Shown piece by piece: positions 1 to 11,896 of a stretch of DNA of 64,000 nucleotides. Origin of the DNA: Paraspadella gotoi (taxonomy: Eukaryota > Chaetognatha); assembly GCA_051294375.1 (NCBI GenBank), contig CM119269.1:11204883-11268882 (forward strand). Reading direction: 5' to 3'. The position numbers and the translations under genes were made by a program. Every line of letters starts with the position of its first letter. Position 1 is the stretch's first letter. Below the pieces are notes generated by a model, which made no database searches, was not told the origin of the DNA, and worked only from the letters and a program-made list of their open reading frames with translations.

Positions 1-44
1 GATTATATCACTAATAAGGATTTTTTATGATGTAATTCTTTTTA

Positions 45-2505
45 AATTCAATCAAGAAAATGTCTAAATTTTAGGCTAAAATAGTTTTTTTTCGCCAATT
101 TTACGGTGTGAGATAAAAAATTAAACATAGAATAGTAAATGAATTAAACACAAAATGAAACTTATATTAATGATATACTTATGAATTATATTTATTAAAT
201 ATTTAAACTATAGTAAAGATTTTTTTGGTGTAACTCGCAAACGGACACGGGGTATAAAACTAAAACTAGGTGTTTAGTCCATTCTTAGCAGAAAGTAAAA
301 GAAAAGGTATTCAGTATTGTTTTTTTGGGCGTTACTTGGTAGTTTTAATATCAATTTAAGGAATTGTTTTTTTTTTAAATAGGAGTGCATTTCAAGACGT
401 GTTTGATTGGGAAACAATGATTTCGCCATGTCCCAAATTTTTCGGGTTTCGGTAAGACCGTTTTTTATAATTCATTAATGTACAGTATTATTGTCGAATA
501 CGGAAGCTCACAAATATTATCTAAACGTCGCAAGATAGTCGAAATTTATTAATTCCTTTTTTGGGCATCAGACTGGGTTCCCGATCGCTCATCAAACTCC
601 AAAACCAAAAGAAACGTCTGCTTGGTCGAATGGCTCTTTTACGCCTTCTTTTTTTTGGAATTCTCGCGCCTGTTTTGTGTCGTTTTTGTAATGTTTAATG
701 AAAAGTTTGGATAGTTTTTGGAAAAATCTTGGACCCGTCATTAAATTAGGTGATTTTTTGCGTTACTTCATTTTGTAGAATTGAGATGCTGAGAGACTGG
801 ATTTATTATATATATATATATAATTATATATATATATGTATAATATTTATTTCATGATTATATTATGGCCAATATTCAAAGCCCTGCATTTATGTCGGAA
901 TGATAATATAAAGAGTAAAACGCAATAAGATTTTTCAGCGAGCACATACTCTCCAAGATTGGTTAGTGTGACCAACACCAGCCCCCCTTTACCATTAAAG
1001 TATTTTTATTTTATTTATTTCTTTCTAAAAATCAATGTCAAACATACATAGTACAGCGCAGCGTTAGCAGATAAGGTCACCTTCGAGTACGTGTCTTGTT
1101 GCCCACGTCCTCCTATCGCGTCTCGCGACGAAACTTAGTGGAGCGGTGGGCACGAGACGAGAACGTGGACTCGCTGGAATTTGTTGTCGACGACCGCCAC
1201 ACAAGTTGCTCATTTATGACGAAAAAGAGGGAAAGGGTCCGCCGATCGGCGAATGCGGAATGACAATCGAAGCACGGGCGAAGGCCAGAGTTGGCCTGCA
1301 ATGACGATCGGAAGACCAGTGAATTCGAGTCGAGTATTGCCGTCAAATTAGCGATCGTCAAAATGATTAGTATCCGAGGGACATTGGACGTAAAGGGGAA
1401 AGTCTTTCGGGTTCCTTCGAAAATTTCGAAGCTCGCGTTTATTCCATAAAACTCAATTCGAAAGGCAGGCGGACCTGTTGAAGTAGAAATTAGAAATGTG
1501 ATTTATATGATAACTTTCAGGCTGCAGCATCTTATAATGATCTGGAAACTCTGGTATTTAAGGCAACATTTAGAAAAACATTTTAACACGGCAGGATCCC
1601 CCTATGATTCCCATGGCACACTAGCGCAGAACTCACATGTTAGCGTTAGAACTCTTAATGGCCGCATGCGAACTGGCCGCGGAACTGCGCGAGAGCCACC
1701 CGGATTGACCGGAACGTTAGCCTGCTAAGCCTATCCGACATAAATGCAGGCTTTGAATATTGGCCATAAAATAATCAAGATAAATATATAACTATAATAT
1801 AATAAAAATCCATTTCTCAGCATCTCAAATCTACAAATCGAAGTAACGCAAAAAAATCACCTATTTAAAGACGGGTCCAAGATTTTTCCAAAAACTATCC
1901 AAACTTTCATTAAACATTACAAAAACGACACAAACAGGCCGACGAGAATTCCAAAAAAGAAGGCGTAAAAGAGCCAATTCGACAGCAAACGTTGTTGGAG
2001 TTGAGAGCGATCGGACCCAGTCTGAGCCAAAAAACATATTTCACATCTGTGCGACTTAGATATAATTTTTGAGACTTCCGTATTCGACAATAATACTGTA
2101 CATTAAATGAATTATAAAAAATCGGTCTTACCGAAACCACACGAAACTTGCTGGAATCATTGTTTCCCAATCAACCCATAAATTGCCACTCCTATTTACA
2201 AACAATTTCCTCTATTGATATACCAAGTACCCCTCAATACATACGAACCTTCGTATACTTCCTGCCTAGAACCTAACACTTTAAAGTTTTATACCACCGT
2301 TCCGTTTGCGAAGTTGAACCAAACTAATAAAATCTTACGTATAGTTTAAATATTACATAAATATTTAATTTCTAAGTAATTCATTAATATACAGTTCATT
2401 TGTCTTCATGTTTTAATTTCATTACTATTCTATTTAATTTTTTCTCACACGTAAATTGAGCAAAAAAATACTTCAGCTAACTTAGCGATTTTCTGATTGA
2501 ATTAA
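45..2505. repeat. Large imperfect inverted repeat (foldback element)
   Basis: The left arm (about 45-905) reappears in reverse complement as the right arm (about 1733-2505) around an 830-bp spacer. Matching landmarks are the segment ending in ATTTATGTCGGA near 890 and its complement starting near 1735, the GACCCGTC block near 735 against GACGGGTCC near 1872, and the TTACGGTGTGAGA block near 103 against TCTCACACGTAA near 2448. The arms differ by many substitutions and indels, so the structure is old. The left arm carries a (TA)n expansion at about 806-842 that the right arm lacks. The outer left end may continue beyond the window start. A foldback or long-TIR transposon, or an inverted segmental duplication, would both explain it. 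Confidence 0.85.
1075..1361. other. GC-rich coding-like island inside the foldback spacer
   Basis: Open frames exist on both strands. The plus strand is open from 1075 to 1263 (about 62 codons, including LVERWARDENVDSLEF), and the minus strand has an ATG frame from 1361 to 1113 (82 codons). Neither resembles a family I recognise. The island is much richer in G+C than the arms. It may be a captured exon or an old transposon gene. The block around 1270-1300 has a weak resemblance to the reverse complement of about 3495-3545, which share the ten bases GTTGGCCTGC. Which strand, if any, is coding cannot be decided by eye. Confidence 0.2.
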
Positions 2506-3440
2506 TCAAATCAACAAGTCCTATAGTTCTAGATCCATTTCGTTGTAATGTATTTTAAGATTGTACATTATAAAAATCCTAGTTATAATAAATAGGATGT
2601 GATTATTGTAAGTTGATAATTCTGATGGTTTTTATTATTATTATAAATCATACGTTTCTTTATGACACAATAATCTCAATACACAAAAATATACGCTGTT
2701 GTCCACTGAGCATGTTCTTTTTCTGGACTTCTTCATAAATTGTTAAATATTTTCAAGATCTCCAAGTAAATCTATACAGTTCCAGACTAATTTAATATGT
2801 TAGATAATTTTCAAATAATTTAAATGAATTAGAAATTCAAGTATAATGGATTTTCCTCTTTTATAAAAGATAGTTGTTTTACGAAGATCGCAACTTCGGA
2901 TGCAACCAGTGACCATTACAACGAAAAGGTTGTTTTACACTAACGCAAAATATCAAATTACATCTTATGAAAATTAAATATTAATAAAGTCGCAGTCAAC
3001 TTGCCCCTATGAATGAAAAAATTAAATATTTATCAATGAGAAATGGTAACTTCCCATCTTTTATGGTTGTCACTCGGCGACACGGAACACGGGTATATCT
3101 TCAATGTATTCAGAACTTTATCTTCTCCAATCTAAAAACGGTAATAACTAATAACGTCAATTCGATGATCGGATGTGTAAATACATATTCCTTAGCATTA
3201 GAATTAACAATAAAATGACTAATGCAATAGAGATTATAAATAAGCAATATGAATTATCACAACTTGCTACCTTGAAAAGTAAACTAGTGCAGCAATTTTC
3301 GAAATTATCGTAACATAATTGTAACCGGATGAAAGTTATATATTCATTAAGAAAAGAGTTAAATATTATCGTTTCCATTTCCTGGAGAGAAAAATCAGCA
3401 AGGTCTCAAGTAAAAGATCGTTAAGTAAAGAATCGATTAA
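2506..3440. other. AT-rich intergenic DNA
   Basis: No gene-like frame, repeat pair or motif was found here. The short open frames at about 3009-3378 sit in AT-rich sequence and overlap on opposite strands. Confidence 0.5.
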
Positions 3441-3456
3441 AGTGAAGAGATTTACA

Positions 3457-3687
3457 CTAATCTCGTCGATCGGTTCCACCCTTGGGATTGGCACTTGGCC
3501 AATCGTGCAGGCCAACAGCGGATCCGAGCCTCGACGTGCGACTCACAAATATCCGCGACTGCTGCTTCCAATTCAGCTGCTTGAGCGCAAGAGTTCGCGG
3601 CTCGAGTCTTTTATTTCGATTTTTCGAACGTGTAGCGCTTCAGGTGTTATTGTATACGAAAAACACGAGTTATCTTCTATGTTGTAA
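3457..3687. other. Coding-like GC island, strand unresolved
   Basis: About 200 bp of higher G+C with several open frames. On the minus strand a frame ending at 3457 includes LALKQLNWKQQSRIF and SRLGSAVGLHDWPSANPK. On the plus strand two frames starting at 3442 and 3482 are open for 74-81 codons. The minus-strand peptide is the most protein-like, but nothing is recognised. It may be related to the island in the foldback spacer. Confidence 0.2.
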
Positions 3688-3689
3688 AA

Positions 3690-5509
3690 ATTGTCAGCAT
3701 TGGTAATTAATATGAATACAGCGAGTTGATCGATCCTAGTCGATTATCAGAAAATTATTGAACGGATAGATTAACATGTTCTTATTGGTCAAAATTTTAA
3801 TGAATAGTATTAACCTAACTGGGTTTATTTAAGAAGTCATGGTTTGTTAAATACTAGTAGTTTAAATTAAATTCCGGATAAAGCCAAGATAACCGGGCGA
3901 AAATAGAGCGATAAATATTTGCTAAACCATGGCATTGCAAGGATTTTTCGCCAAGTTTTTGTGTACTTGTTGTAGAAAAGTGTTATAGTAATTCTTTCAT
4001 CTCGTAGCACTGGAGGATTTAGCAACATACGTAAATATAATGACACATAATTAACTCCATTTAGATAAATTACAATGGCGTTAAATTAAACGCTAGCGTC
4101 AGCAACATTCAAAATGATAGAAGAAATGATGGAGAGTGAAGAATTTCAAAGTCCTTTCTCACAAATTTAATATATTATTAGATATAAGGCAATATGTAAT
4201 AAATATGCAATATGGTATTAAACCTCGTTTTAATCAACTCCAATACAGTGTTTGTTTCATCCGTGATCTATATACTGAGTATCTCTGAGACCTTGTTCAC
4301 GAGGGCAGCTAAGAATACCGTTGTTCTATGGGCGGCCTTTAATTATTTTCTTAAAAATCAAAGTAGGCTAACCGCCCTCACGATCGAGAAAGAAACTGAG
4401 ATATGGCATTTTTTTAAATAATATATTGCTGATCTGAGATAGTGATTGAGGTCTTCACCATTCGAATTTTTATTTTTTTCCTGATAAAGAGACCATTTGA
4501 CAGTTAAGACAATAAAAAACAACACCACCCGCTTTAAACAATTTGTGATAATATTGAGTATGAGCAGGACTAATTATCTGCACTCGATGGAGCTGACTAT
4601 AAATAAAAAGATAATGAATTTTATCACACCACACACTATTTAGCAAAAGAGCGAAGTGCGAGTGTACAGAGATCTCATCCACTAGGCGTGGCGCTCGAGT
4701 CCTTGCCAGTGTATACCCGTTCTCTATGCTAATCTTGTGTAAAAACAAGATTACTGTGGTTCTAAACTTTAATCATAGATGCGGTGAAAAAGCCCAAATT
4801 TTACGTTACCATTGTAAGACGATCCGGGCGTTAGATTTTATCTTTAATTTAATTTAATTGAATTTAATTTGTATTTTTATCAACAGAATCACATATCCTG
4901 TTATTCTAATATAAATTGTAATTAAACGTATATTTTTTCAATCAGAAAAAACTATGAGGCTAGTACTAACTAAACAATCAGACGGTAACTGAAGTAAATA
5001 TCGGCGCCCAGAACATTAAACAATCATCGATACCGTTACGCCATAAGATAATATTTTTTCTGCAATGAAATAACAGAAAGCACGACTAATCATATATTAT
5101 TGATATGTTCGCAGAATGAAAGTGTATCAACATATTGTAAACAGAAAAGTTCCGAGTTTTTTGGATTTACAGGCTTCTCAGGTTAATGTATGTTTAAAGT
5201 ATTATCTCACTTATCGCTAATATATTCTCTTTTTATCAAGTTTAGGTCAAAGGTAGCTTCTTTGAAAAATAGAATAAAAAAGCGCTGGATTATGTGATAT
5301 GTGCGTGGTGGACCTTGTATTATTTTCCAACTCCGGCGGCGAAAAGCTTGCGTGTCTTTAGTTGTGTGGAGTGGTTCTAAATAATCCGTACCAGTTCTGC
5401 ACTCCAGATGACGTACTGTCGCCATTATTCGTAAGGAGTCAGTTAGCGCGTGCGCAGCCTTCCCCATATTGACCAGCACAGCGTCACGCCAAAGTTGGCC
5501 ATTGTGGTT
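3690..5509. other. Mostly AT-rich intergenic DNA
   Basis: No clear gene. A minus-strand frame at 5479-5207 (90 codons, reading MGKAAHALTDSLRIMA near its start) has a somewhat protein-like N-terminal half, but it overlaps the start of the SINE locus and runs into a poor hydrophobic tail. I do not call it a gene. Confidence 0.35.
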
Positions 5510-6185
5510 CTGGCCGACTCGGAAGGGGCATGAACCGGCTCATTGTCGCCCGGAACCGTTTGGGGTCGCTTCTTCCGCATACCACCATAAGGTCCGCTGG
5601 CTGCTATGCCCGGTGGTTGCCTTGCAGGTTATAGGGAATGGGGCGCTTTAACCTCTCCTGATATATGGTATTTCACGCCTGATCTGAAGTCTGCAGGAAC
5701 TGTTATATTGAATCGGTTTGGTCACTACAGCAACAAGTATGATTACTGTATCCTCTTGTCAGTTGGTGATGCCGACTTCCGAACACAACATGCAGGATAA
5801 ATCCAGCACTTGCATCTGCGACAGTGCCCTTAACCTGGCGTATGCACGTTTCCGGAAAACAGCATGCTAGGCCGACATGCTCAACTTGTGTGACGAAACT
5901 TTCCACAGACGAATGTCACTGAAGACGGACAATACAGACTTCTCGCCTAACGGTGGGGGGGATGTATGGTGGATAATAATCCACCACTCGTCATTCAGCG
6001 GCCATTTGGTGCCGGAGGCTAAACAATTCGCCTCCCAACCCAAAGGTCCGGGGTTCTATTGCCCGGTGGTTCGCCTTGGGCGCTTAACTGCCTGCCTTAA
6101 CACTGCGTTACATGCCCGATCTAGAAGCTACAGGGACTGCTTATATTGGAACGGTTCTGTCACTAACACATAACTAATAATATAC
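5510..6185 (+). repeat. SINE-like repeat pair with conserved linker (locus 1, diverged)
   Basis: Two diverged copies of one short interspersed element (about 5510-5745 and 5955-6180) are separated by about 200 bp. The second copy carries the hallmark blocks CGCCTCCCAACCCAAAGGTC, the TATTGGAACGGTTCTGTCAC tail and the inverted TGGTGGA...TCCACCA start. The linker contains GCCGACTTCCGAACACAACA and a CTTAACCTGGCG block, also found in the linker of the locus at 24.2-24.85 kb. The same order (unit, linker, unit) at two distant loci shows that the pair moved or amplified as one composite unit. The first unit here is the more decayed. Confidence 0.7.
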
Positions 6186-6534
6186 TGTTCTCTTCAGTCT
6201 GCAGTTGAATTCCTTTTTTGATCTTCAATTCGATGAATGAGGGCTGAAGAGAAATAAGAGCAAAAAATAAATTTTTTGGAATGAAATTGTTTCATTTCTG
6301 CATTGCTTAAAGATTAAAGACAGTCATATCTTTGCTTGAGTTTAAAAAGTAATTCTTATGGACAGTTTAAGAGAATATTGTTTTCTTAAAAATGCTTTTT
6401 AAAATTTGTGGAAGACATCGCGAGCAGTTATAGATCGTCCGTTGCACCACGAAAGGTCCGAAATCGATCGGCTGTAGTCCGCACAGCTAAATGTATGTTA
6501 GACGCCCGTCCGCTTTTACTTGTGTGAATTCAGC

Positions 6535-6660
6535 AGGGCGCGACCCGAGTCCATTTGGGTTGGGAGGAGGCTTCGGTTTCTCGGTGGTGGCTACCTTCGG
6601 GCGCCATAGGTGCTTGTCTGATTTTCTCGGTACGATGTAGTGGGTGTATTGAAATACTAG
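6535..6660 (-). repeat. Diverged SINE-like fragment
   Basis: The segment CCATTTGGGTTGGGAGGAGG matches the reverse complement of the CCTCCCAACCCAAAGG block of the SINE at 5.5 and 24.2 kb. The surrounding sequence is only loosely similar. It is probably an old minus-strand copy or a related family. Confidence 0.3.
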
Positions 6661-7388
6661 CCAGTCTACATGATTTTAATTTTGTTATTCTTGTATTGCT
6701 CAGTGGCGTGTGAAAAAAGAGGCCCTTTTTATGGATTATTTTTGGCGATGCCACCTTTAAGACTACAGTATCAACTATATAGTATAAGCCCATCCTAACC
6801 TTCGTATCAATTAAGTGCCATAATAATGTTTAATACTACTTATTGAGTGGTATGGTCTAGTAGAATTTTTTTTTCTAGCCCTAACTCTATCATTCGGTGG
6901 CGCTGTTGATGCTTATTTTGGATTTTGTAGGGATTTGTGACTGGTGAATTAACTGTTAATTCCTGTATTTTTTATAAAATATAAGATTTGGAAGGTTAAC
7001 ACATTCAATTTTTTAACAATTTTTAATTATTGTTTTCCTTTTTTTTTTACAAGCTTTCCAATATTAGGTGGTGAAATAATTAATCAACGAGGTAATCGCG
7101 CAAATTTTTTAAAGTACACAGATTAATGTATTATAAAGGATATGATCGTCCAATGCCAATGGACTGAATTTTTTAACCTATTAGAGCCGAATTATTGGAT
7201 CGCAGAAAAAAAAAAAGAAATAGGTCAGGAAGGAAACTACAACTTATTTCTGAATATTTTTGGGTCAACAAAAAACTGGATAGTTGGCAAAGATTTTCAG
7301 AAATTTAACCGTTATCCTTGCCAAAGTTAATTGGAATCGTTAAATTAAATTATTTTTTATCGATGATATAAACTTTAATGATCTAAAG
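6661..7388. other. AT-rich DNA without recognised genes
   Basis: Only AT-rich sequence with short chance frames, such as 7142-7330. No repeat or regulatory motif stands out. Confidence 0.4.
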
Positions 7389-7471
7389 ACGCCTTGCGAG
7401 AACTCGATGCGTTGAACCGTAAGCGGTATACGATCAAAGGTACGCCTGTTAGGCTACTGCATCAAGCTTAG
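7389..7471 (+). CDS. Candidate terminal exon, unknown protein
   Basis: An isolated GC-richer island in AT-rich DNA. After a possible AG acceptor at 7387-7388 the sequence reads ALRELDALNRKRYTIKG then TPVRLLHQA and a TAG stop at 7469-7471. The peptide is basic and protein-like, and too short to assign. An ATG is absent, so if real it is the last exon of a gene or a transposon fragment. No upstream exon was identified. Chance cannot be excluded at this length. Confidence 0.25.
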
Positions 7472-8888
7472 GTCAAGACTTAAGGCAGAACTCTTCCTGA
7501 GATTTCTTTTTTAATCAACTTTTCAATGTGTTCATATTATGTTAAAACATCTCCTTATTAGCGTATTATTTGGAGTTTGGCGCCGCCAAAAGGTAACTTT
7601 AAAAATAAGATAGAAAAGAAAAAAAATATTGCATGCAAAGTTTATTTTAAGTTCATTATTTTTCTTGCGGAATGTTAGTCTCATTAGTCGCCTCCTGTGT
7701 ATATCATACAGGTATCCGTCCGAAGTATTTTCCATATCCTTTAACTGTTACAAATTATAATTTTATTTATTTCATATTTTGTTAAAGGTCTTTAAACTAT
7801 ATACTTTTTGAGCGTCTTTACATATATAGACGATAAAATAAATAAATATAAGGAAGTACATCTCGAATAAAAGGGAAAGGGGAACACTGATTCCCGCACT
7901 TCCCCTCTTATCTTCCTCGCACCGTTTCCATCAGCGGTCTCGGTCTTTATCTTAGTCTCCTTTTCCTCTTCCTTTCTTCGCAGTCACGTCTCTGTTCATC
8001 AGAGGCGTGAGCCGGGCATCTCCCCATTTGCAATATACATTAATGAATCGTCACGTGAACGAACTTTTGTCATCTGTTTTCATGGAAACCAGCGCTTCTC
8101 CTTTTTTTTTCCGTTCCCGTTCTCCAGCAAAAAAAAGGTGAGATAGTGGTGATGGGGTAATCATGTTTGCTCCACAGAGCGGGCGGTGAAGTTGATTCGT
8201 TTGGTTTCCTAGATCCAGTGTATGAATGAACTGAGACAAAACAAGAAATATACCTTTTTACTGTTGACTAAATTATAAAGCCCTAGAATTTTTTAAAACT
8301 TTTTCCGCACGTAAATATAAAGTAAACTTTCTGCCTTTCACACTCCTAACCACCCTTCTTTGCTTTCTTCTTACGCAGCTCTCTCTCTCTCTCCTCTCCT
8401 CCTCCCTCCCATCTCTCCTCTCTCTCGTCACCTCTCATCCTCTCTTCTCTCTCTCTCTCTCTGTGTCCACCCTCCCCTAATATCATCCCCTTCATCGCTC
8501 TTTTTCATGGAGCACGCGCCTGGAAACCGCCCTCCAACGCAATCAATAAAGCCTTACAATGGAAAAAAGAAAGAGAGAAACGCAGAAAAGAAAAGAACCT
8601 ATAAATTTAAGAATCAAAAAAAAAGAAATAAACTTTCCTTCAATTATCCATCCATAAGTAATTTAAGAAAGTAATCGACTTTACACTATTTGCCGCCAAT
8701 GTTCTCTTTTATCGACAAAAGCAAAAAAAACTATAGGATTGAATAGCATAAGATGTTACAAAGAAGGATTCATTATTTGAATAGAAAGGCACAGAGACAG
8801 TGGGAAAGAGGATAAAGAAGAAGATAGAGAAAGAGAAGAAAGAGAAGAGAGAGAGAGGAGAAGAAAAAAGAAGAGAGAGAGAAGAAGA
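7472..8888. other. Intergenic DNA with pyrimidine-rich stretches
   Basis: This stretch includes a CT-rich segment (about 8378-8465, imperfect CTCTC/CCTCC runs) and a purine-rich GA/GAA segment (about 8807-8890). The frames open in these are low-complexity artefacts. Confidence 0.5.
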
Positions 8889-9059
8889 ATCTTTTCCTCA
8901 AACGGACACCTTATTCCTGCAAAGCTGGAAGCCGGTCAGTATCTGCACAAAACCAAGACCTACGTATCCAACGAAACTGGTTGGAGCCAAAAGAAGCAGC
9001 GGAAGGAAGAACGGAAAAACAGAAAAGAAAAGAAAAAGAACAGCAGTTACAGAAAATAG
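8889..9059 (+). CDS. Candidate exon, basic C-terminus, unknown protein
   Basis: In the frame ending at the TAG at 9057-9059 the sequence reads NGHLIPAKLEAGQYLHK, then TKTYVSNETGWSQKK and a Lys/Arg-rich tail. This frame is more protein-like than the other two and follows a (GA)-rich tract in which all frames stay open. The true exon start could be at the AG near 8934, or inside or upstream of the purine tract. There is no ATG and no recognised family. It lies about 440 bp upstream of the galactosyltransferase exons, across a gap, but nothing shows it belongs to that gene. Confidence 0.25.
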   Translation: MFSSNGHLIPAKLEAGQYLHKTKTYVSNETGWSQKKQRKEERKNRKEKKKNSSYRK

Positions 9060-9424
9060 AATATGAACATGAAGAAGAAACCGGATATTAACCATAAAAC
9101 GTAAAATCGGACTAATTTTATCTAATAAAAAAGATCATTTTAGTAAGTAACAAATTCAGTATAAAACCAAAGTTAATCTAAGCAATTTCAAAAAAATAAC
9201 AAAAGTAACATCCCTAACCTTTCTTGATAATTTTACCGTTTAATCTCTCGTTCCCACCTCTTCCTCCTCGCATCCCTTTCCGCCTCTCGCCTTATAAAGG
9301 AATGAAAACCAAAGGAAAAATGAAGTAATAAAGAGATCTTCCAACACTCGAGGACAGGAGAAAAAAAGAAAGATAACAAAGAATGAAAAAAAAATAAAGA
9401 AAGAAAGAGAGAAAGAAGAAAGAA

Positions 9425-9449
9425 NNNNNNNNNNNNNNNNNNNNNNNNN
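9425..9449. other. Assembly gap (25 N)
   Basis: Fixed-size run of N. The left flank is purine-rich low-complexity DNA. Unlike the other two 25-N gaps, no duplicated flank is visible. Confidence 0.99.
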
Positions 9450-9502
9450 TTAATATTATCAATTTCGAAGAGAAACGTTAACCAATAACCATCGTTTAAC
9501 AG

Positions 9503-10341
9503 AAAACAACATAAAGATCGCCTTTCTTATCGGCGCCACTCGCAACCATTCCGTCCAAGGCCTCATCAACGAAGAGAGTCGCCGCTTCCGCGATGTCATA
9601 CAATCGGACTTTTCGGACTCGTACATGAATCTCACGCTAAAATCAATCCAGATGCTTCGATGGGCGTCAACCTTTTGCCGACCCGATTTTCTTCTCAAGT
9701 GCGACGACGACATGTTCGTCAGAATTGACAATCTTTTGAAGGTAATCGTCCAGAAAAATGGTCGTTTGGAGCGCAGCATGTTTGGCATGCTGATCAGAAA
9801 GGCCGTTCCAAAACGAAGCAAAAGCAGCAAGTGGTTCGTCACTTACAAGGACTACAAGTGGAACCATTACCCTAACTATTTAAGCGGAACTGCTTATGTG
9901 ATATCCGGTAAGTTCTCGATGGCCTTTGGCGATTGTCCGATCACCTTTATGAATCAAAGTGTTGTGATAATAAAATTATATAAAACATTATGTTTCAAAA
10001 ATATATTAATACCATTTTATGTGTACATTATTTTTGTGTGCAAGTTTAACCACGAAAATGGAACTCATGTGAGACTTCCTTCTTCGCCAGGCGATTTACT
10101 CGCAAGTTTATACGAAGCTGCGCTCACAACTAATCTCTTGTTTTGGGAAGACATCTTCGTCACAGGAGTTTTGGGCCAGAAGGTGGACGCTCACCGCTTC
10201 GATAATTCAGGATTCACTTACAACAAGCGCGCCAAAGACGCTTGTGCATACAAAAATGCAGTGACTGGTCACGAGGTCACCGCCGAAGAGATGATATGGC
10301 TGTGGAACCACACCATCGATCCAAATAAAATCTGGAAATAA
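9503..10341 (+). CDS. Beta-1,3-galactosyltransferase-like protein (GT31), C-terminal exons
   Basis: Two exons give the C-terminal catalytic part of a Golgi beta-1,3-glycosyltransferase (Galactosyl_T family). Exon 9503-9907 follows an AG at 9501-9502 and encodes the family blocks IAFLIGATRNHS, EESRRFRDVIQSDFSDSY, NLTLKSIQMLRW and LLKCDDDMFVRIDN, where DDD is the metal/UDP-sugar binding motif. It ends with YPNYLSGTAYVIS. A GT at 9908 and AG at 10089-10090 bound an intron. Exon 10091-10341 continues GDLLASLYEAAL, then WEDIFVTGVLGQK (equivalent to the conserved ED-V-VG motif), and stops after PNKIWK. The N-terminal cytosolic tail, signal anchor and first catalytic block are missing upstream, near or before the 25-N gap. 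Family members normally have 300-400 residues and transfer galactose or GlcNAc in beta-1,3 linkage. The exact acceptor cannot be told. The 183-bp intron keeps frame and has no stop. Confidence 0.85.
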
Positions 10342-11274
10342 CTATAAGATAAGCACTTACATCCTTCTGGTTGTATGTGTAAGATTAACTTTAGATCCAG
10401 TTTTAATGTGAAATTAAACTTTTTTTTTTTTTAGCTACTTGGTTTATCATATTTAACTAACGAAACGAGTACCTTCAATTAATTTGGTTTCACTGATTAA
10501 TTAAATTATCTTTAATATTTTGAATAATAAGATAAAATACAAACATTTTAAGCTTTATAGTTTTACTCATATTGATGCTCCTACCAAGTATTATGAAACA
10601 GCATTTTGCTGTTAAAGAAAATTTTTACTTATTAGATATTGAGATAACAAAAAAGAAAACTTATTCATTCATGTTGAAAATAACTAGATTTTGAATCCCA
10701 CCAACAACGTAATGTCGACGTTCATGTTAATTTAATTGAGATCAATTATATACTGTTTTAAATCATTTTTTACAATGTTTTTGAAAGCAATAAAGATTAC
10801 ACTAGAAATATCTCATAATGAAATCGCTTAACCTGAAATTTGACAAATGTCAGATTGCTAACTCCCATGTTGGAAATTGAATAAGTCACCGAAACTTGTG
10901 CTTATTTTTTGTAGCTTTTAATATTAAATAGAAAAAATAATTTACATATTCAAAATTCTTATATTTTCTCTGGCTTTCGTAATAACTCTTGAATGCAAAT
11001 ATTTTAAAAGTACAGGTGTGGGGAAGAAATGAAAACGGGCATCTAAATAAAAATAAAATTTTATTTTAAATGTATAAATATTTAATTGTTAAGTATAGAT
11101 TGATATTAAAAGCAATGTATACATCAAAATGTATGGATAAGTTAAATATATTTAAGGCCAGATTTTATTCTAGATGCTTCATGAATCATGTATCCAAAAC
11201 GCGTGTGTTTTTCATCATATTTTAAAAAAAAATAGCTTTTTACTAAAAATTAAAAAACTTAATTTTTTAGATAT
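10342..11274. other. AT-rich intergenic DNA downstream of the glycosyltransferase
   Basis: No gene, repeat or strong motif seen. There is a T-run at about 10421-10433. Confidence 0.5.
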
Positions 11275-11412
11275 GAAATTGGTAGAATCAATATAAAAAT
11301 TCATTTAATAAATAAGCTATCTTACCCCTGACTTTGGACAGGCTTTGGTGGTTCAAGGCCTCCATCAATCTTACAAGATAATGACATAGCAGGTCCCTGC
11401 AAGCTTTCAATC
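11275..11412 (-). repeat. Interspersed repeat copy (partner of 19262-19402)
   Basis: The sequence from ATTGGTAGAATCAAT through CCCTGACTTTGGACAGGC to GCAGGTCCCTGCAAGC is the reverse complement of 19262-19402, with few differences over about 140 bp. One end carries the CAGGGACCTGC block and the other a degenerate ATTGGTTGTACCAAT palindrome. It is a short MITE-like family of unknown superfamily. Confidence 0.75.
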
Positions 11413-11612
11413 AAGACTCTCTCACAGTCTCGTTTATTCACTCCCAGAGTACCTCGCTTCCCTATAAATGAAGTGGTATAATATTTTAAAGTATGTTTCA
11501 ATTGTATGAAAAGATCATTTTATCATTTTTTGCTTTATATTTTTTAATTAAAGATGTCAAAAGTTTTATTTATTTTCCAACATGGTAAATTGCAAAACTA
11601 TGCTTTTGTTGA

Positions 11613-11896
11613 CTAAGCTGACCGTTTTTTCTTTTTGTTTGAATTGATTTTCTTTTTTCTCCCATTCTTTTTTACTTTTTTCTTGCCACCCGCTTTATTA
11701 CCCTTTCCTTTGCCCTTGAGGCGTTTTGCCTTTTTTCGCTGAATTCTTTTTCCCCTCCACCGGAAGCCCGCCAATCTAAGCGCCTCCACGGCGTTGTGGG
11801 CAAAGACGAAGATGGCGTCGAAAGAATCAGGGTCCAAGGACGGTGTAATTACCGGCTGCCATGTTGGTTTTGCCAAGCTTCCCGGCTTTGTGTCCT
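11613..11896 (-). CDS. Candidate terminal exon of a lysine-rich protein
   Basis: On the minus strand a pyrimidine tract (complement of about 11905-11945) ends in TATAG at 11897-11901, a good splice acceptor. The exon then reads DTKPGSLAKPTWQP, VITPSLDPDSFDAIFVF and AHNAVEALRLAGFRWRGKR, and ends in a strongly basic Lys/Arg/Gly tail before a stop at 11613-11615. AATAAA-type signals follow within about 40 bp (complement of 11567-11578). About 94 codons have no ATG, so upstream exons should lie at higher coordinates and were not found. The basic tail suggests a nuclear or nucleolar protein, which is inference only. I do not recognise the family. Confidence 0.45.

Noticed and set aside
5207-5479. 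90-codon minus-strand frame
   Set aside because: Runs into a degenerate tail and overlaps a SINE; no homology and no codon bias.
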